DNA of 6,789 nucleotides from Ghiorsea sp. GTDB taxonomy: Bacteria > Pseudomonadota > Zetaproteobacteria > Mariprofundales > Mariprofundaceae. Position 1 is the first letter of the stretch. Each line of letters begins with the position of its first letter. Positions 6,703 to 6,789 of this stretch are shown here, piece after piece. Location of the stretch: NCBI GenBank assembly GCA_030950765.1, contig JAUZQX010000069.1, positions 1 through 6,789 of the forward strand. Reading direction: 5' to 3'. The notes below the pieces were generated by a model. It was not told the DNA's origin, did not search any database, and worked only from the letters and a program-made list of their open reading frames with translations. Made by a program: the position numbers and the translations under genes.

Positions 6703-6789
6703 TCTTTGATAAATGCTGTTGGTTTTTCAAGTTCATAAATAGCATCTTGAACCACATCCAAGCGCTCAGCCAATACTGCTTGGGCATCC
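6699..6789 (-). CDS. C-terminal 29 residues of an unknown protein (start outside window)
   Basis: Minus-strand frame open from the right edge, ending at TGA 6699 with the residues [20 protein letters not shown]. It is charged and probably helical before the proline; the family cannot be named from so little. The evidence that it is real is the 4-bp ATGA overlap with yaiI, the unbroken frame, and an otherwise unexplained gap. It would be the gene immediately upstream of yaiI in the same operon. Confidence 0.6.
   Translation of the reverse strand, partial: DAQAVLAERLDVVQDAIYELEKPTAFIKE

Overview
The window looks like chromosomal DNA of a moderately AT-rich, autotrophic (probably chemolithotrophic) proteobacterium. 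The main evidence is the cbbQ-cbbO pair, which encodes a CbbQO-type Rubisco activase and normally lies just downstream of Rubisco genes. The Rubisco gene itself would be to the left of base 1 and is not seen. Iron- or sulfur-oxidising lineages with modest GC (Zetaproteobacteria of the Ghiorsea type, or Thiomicrospira/Hydrogenovibrio-like gammaproteobacteria) fit, but the genus is a guess.

Layout from left to right. (1) Bases 2-3088, plus strand: the C-terminal three quarters of CbbQ, a 132-bp spacer with a heptamer repeated every 14 nt, then complete CbbO with a C-terminal von Willebrand A domain and intact MIDAS residues. (2) Bases 3089-3256: a gap between convergent genes holding a large imperfect inverted repeat. 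(3) Bases 3257-5345, minus strand: a probable three-gene run reading EamA/DMT-family transporter -> uracil-DNA glycosylase (ung) -> unrecognised 156-aa cytosolic protein, the last overlapping the end of ung. (4) Bases 5346-5495: a divergent promoter region. (5) Bases 5496-5786, plus strand: a small secreted four-cysteine protein, followed by a strong hairpin terminator that reads in both directions. (6) Bases 5776-6789, minus strand: a tightly packed operon entering from the right edge. It holds the last 29 residues of an unknown protein, YaiI/UPF0178 (start overlaps by ATGA), and a VOC/glyoxalase-fold gene (also joined by ATGA). The VOC gene carries an in-frame TAA, a one-base frameshift, and apparently a lost stop codon.

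No mobile element, CRISPR array, tRNA or rRNA is visible. CbbQ and CbbO work together in Rubisco reactivation; the rest are housekeeping or unknown genes with no evident link to carbon fixation. I found no convincing new multi-gene system. The most useful observations are the decayed VOC gene in a translationally coupled operon, the phased repeat between cbbQ and cbbO, the palindrome after cbbO, and a metallopeptidase-like His/Glu pattern in CbbO.
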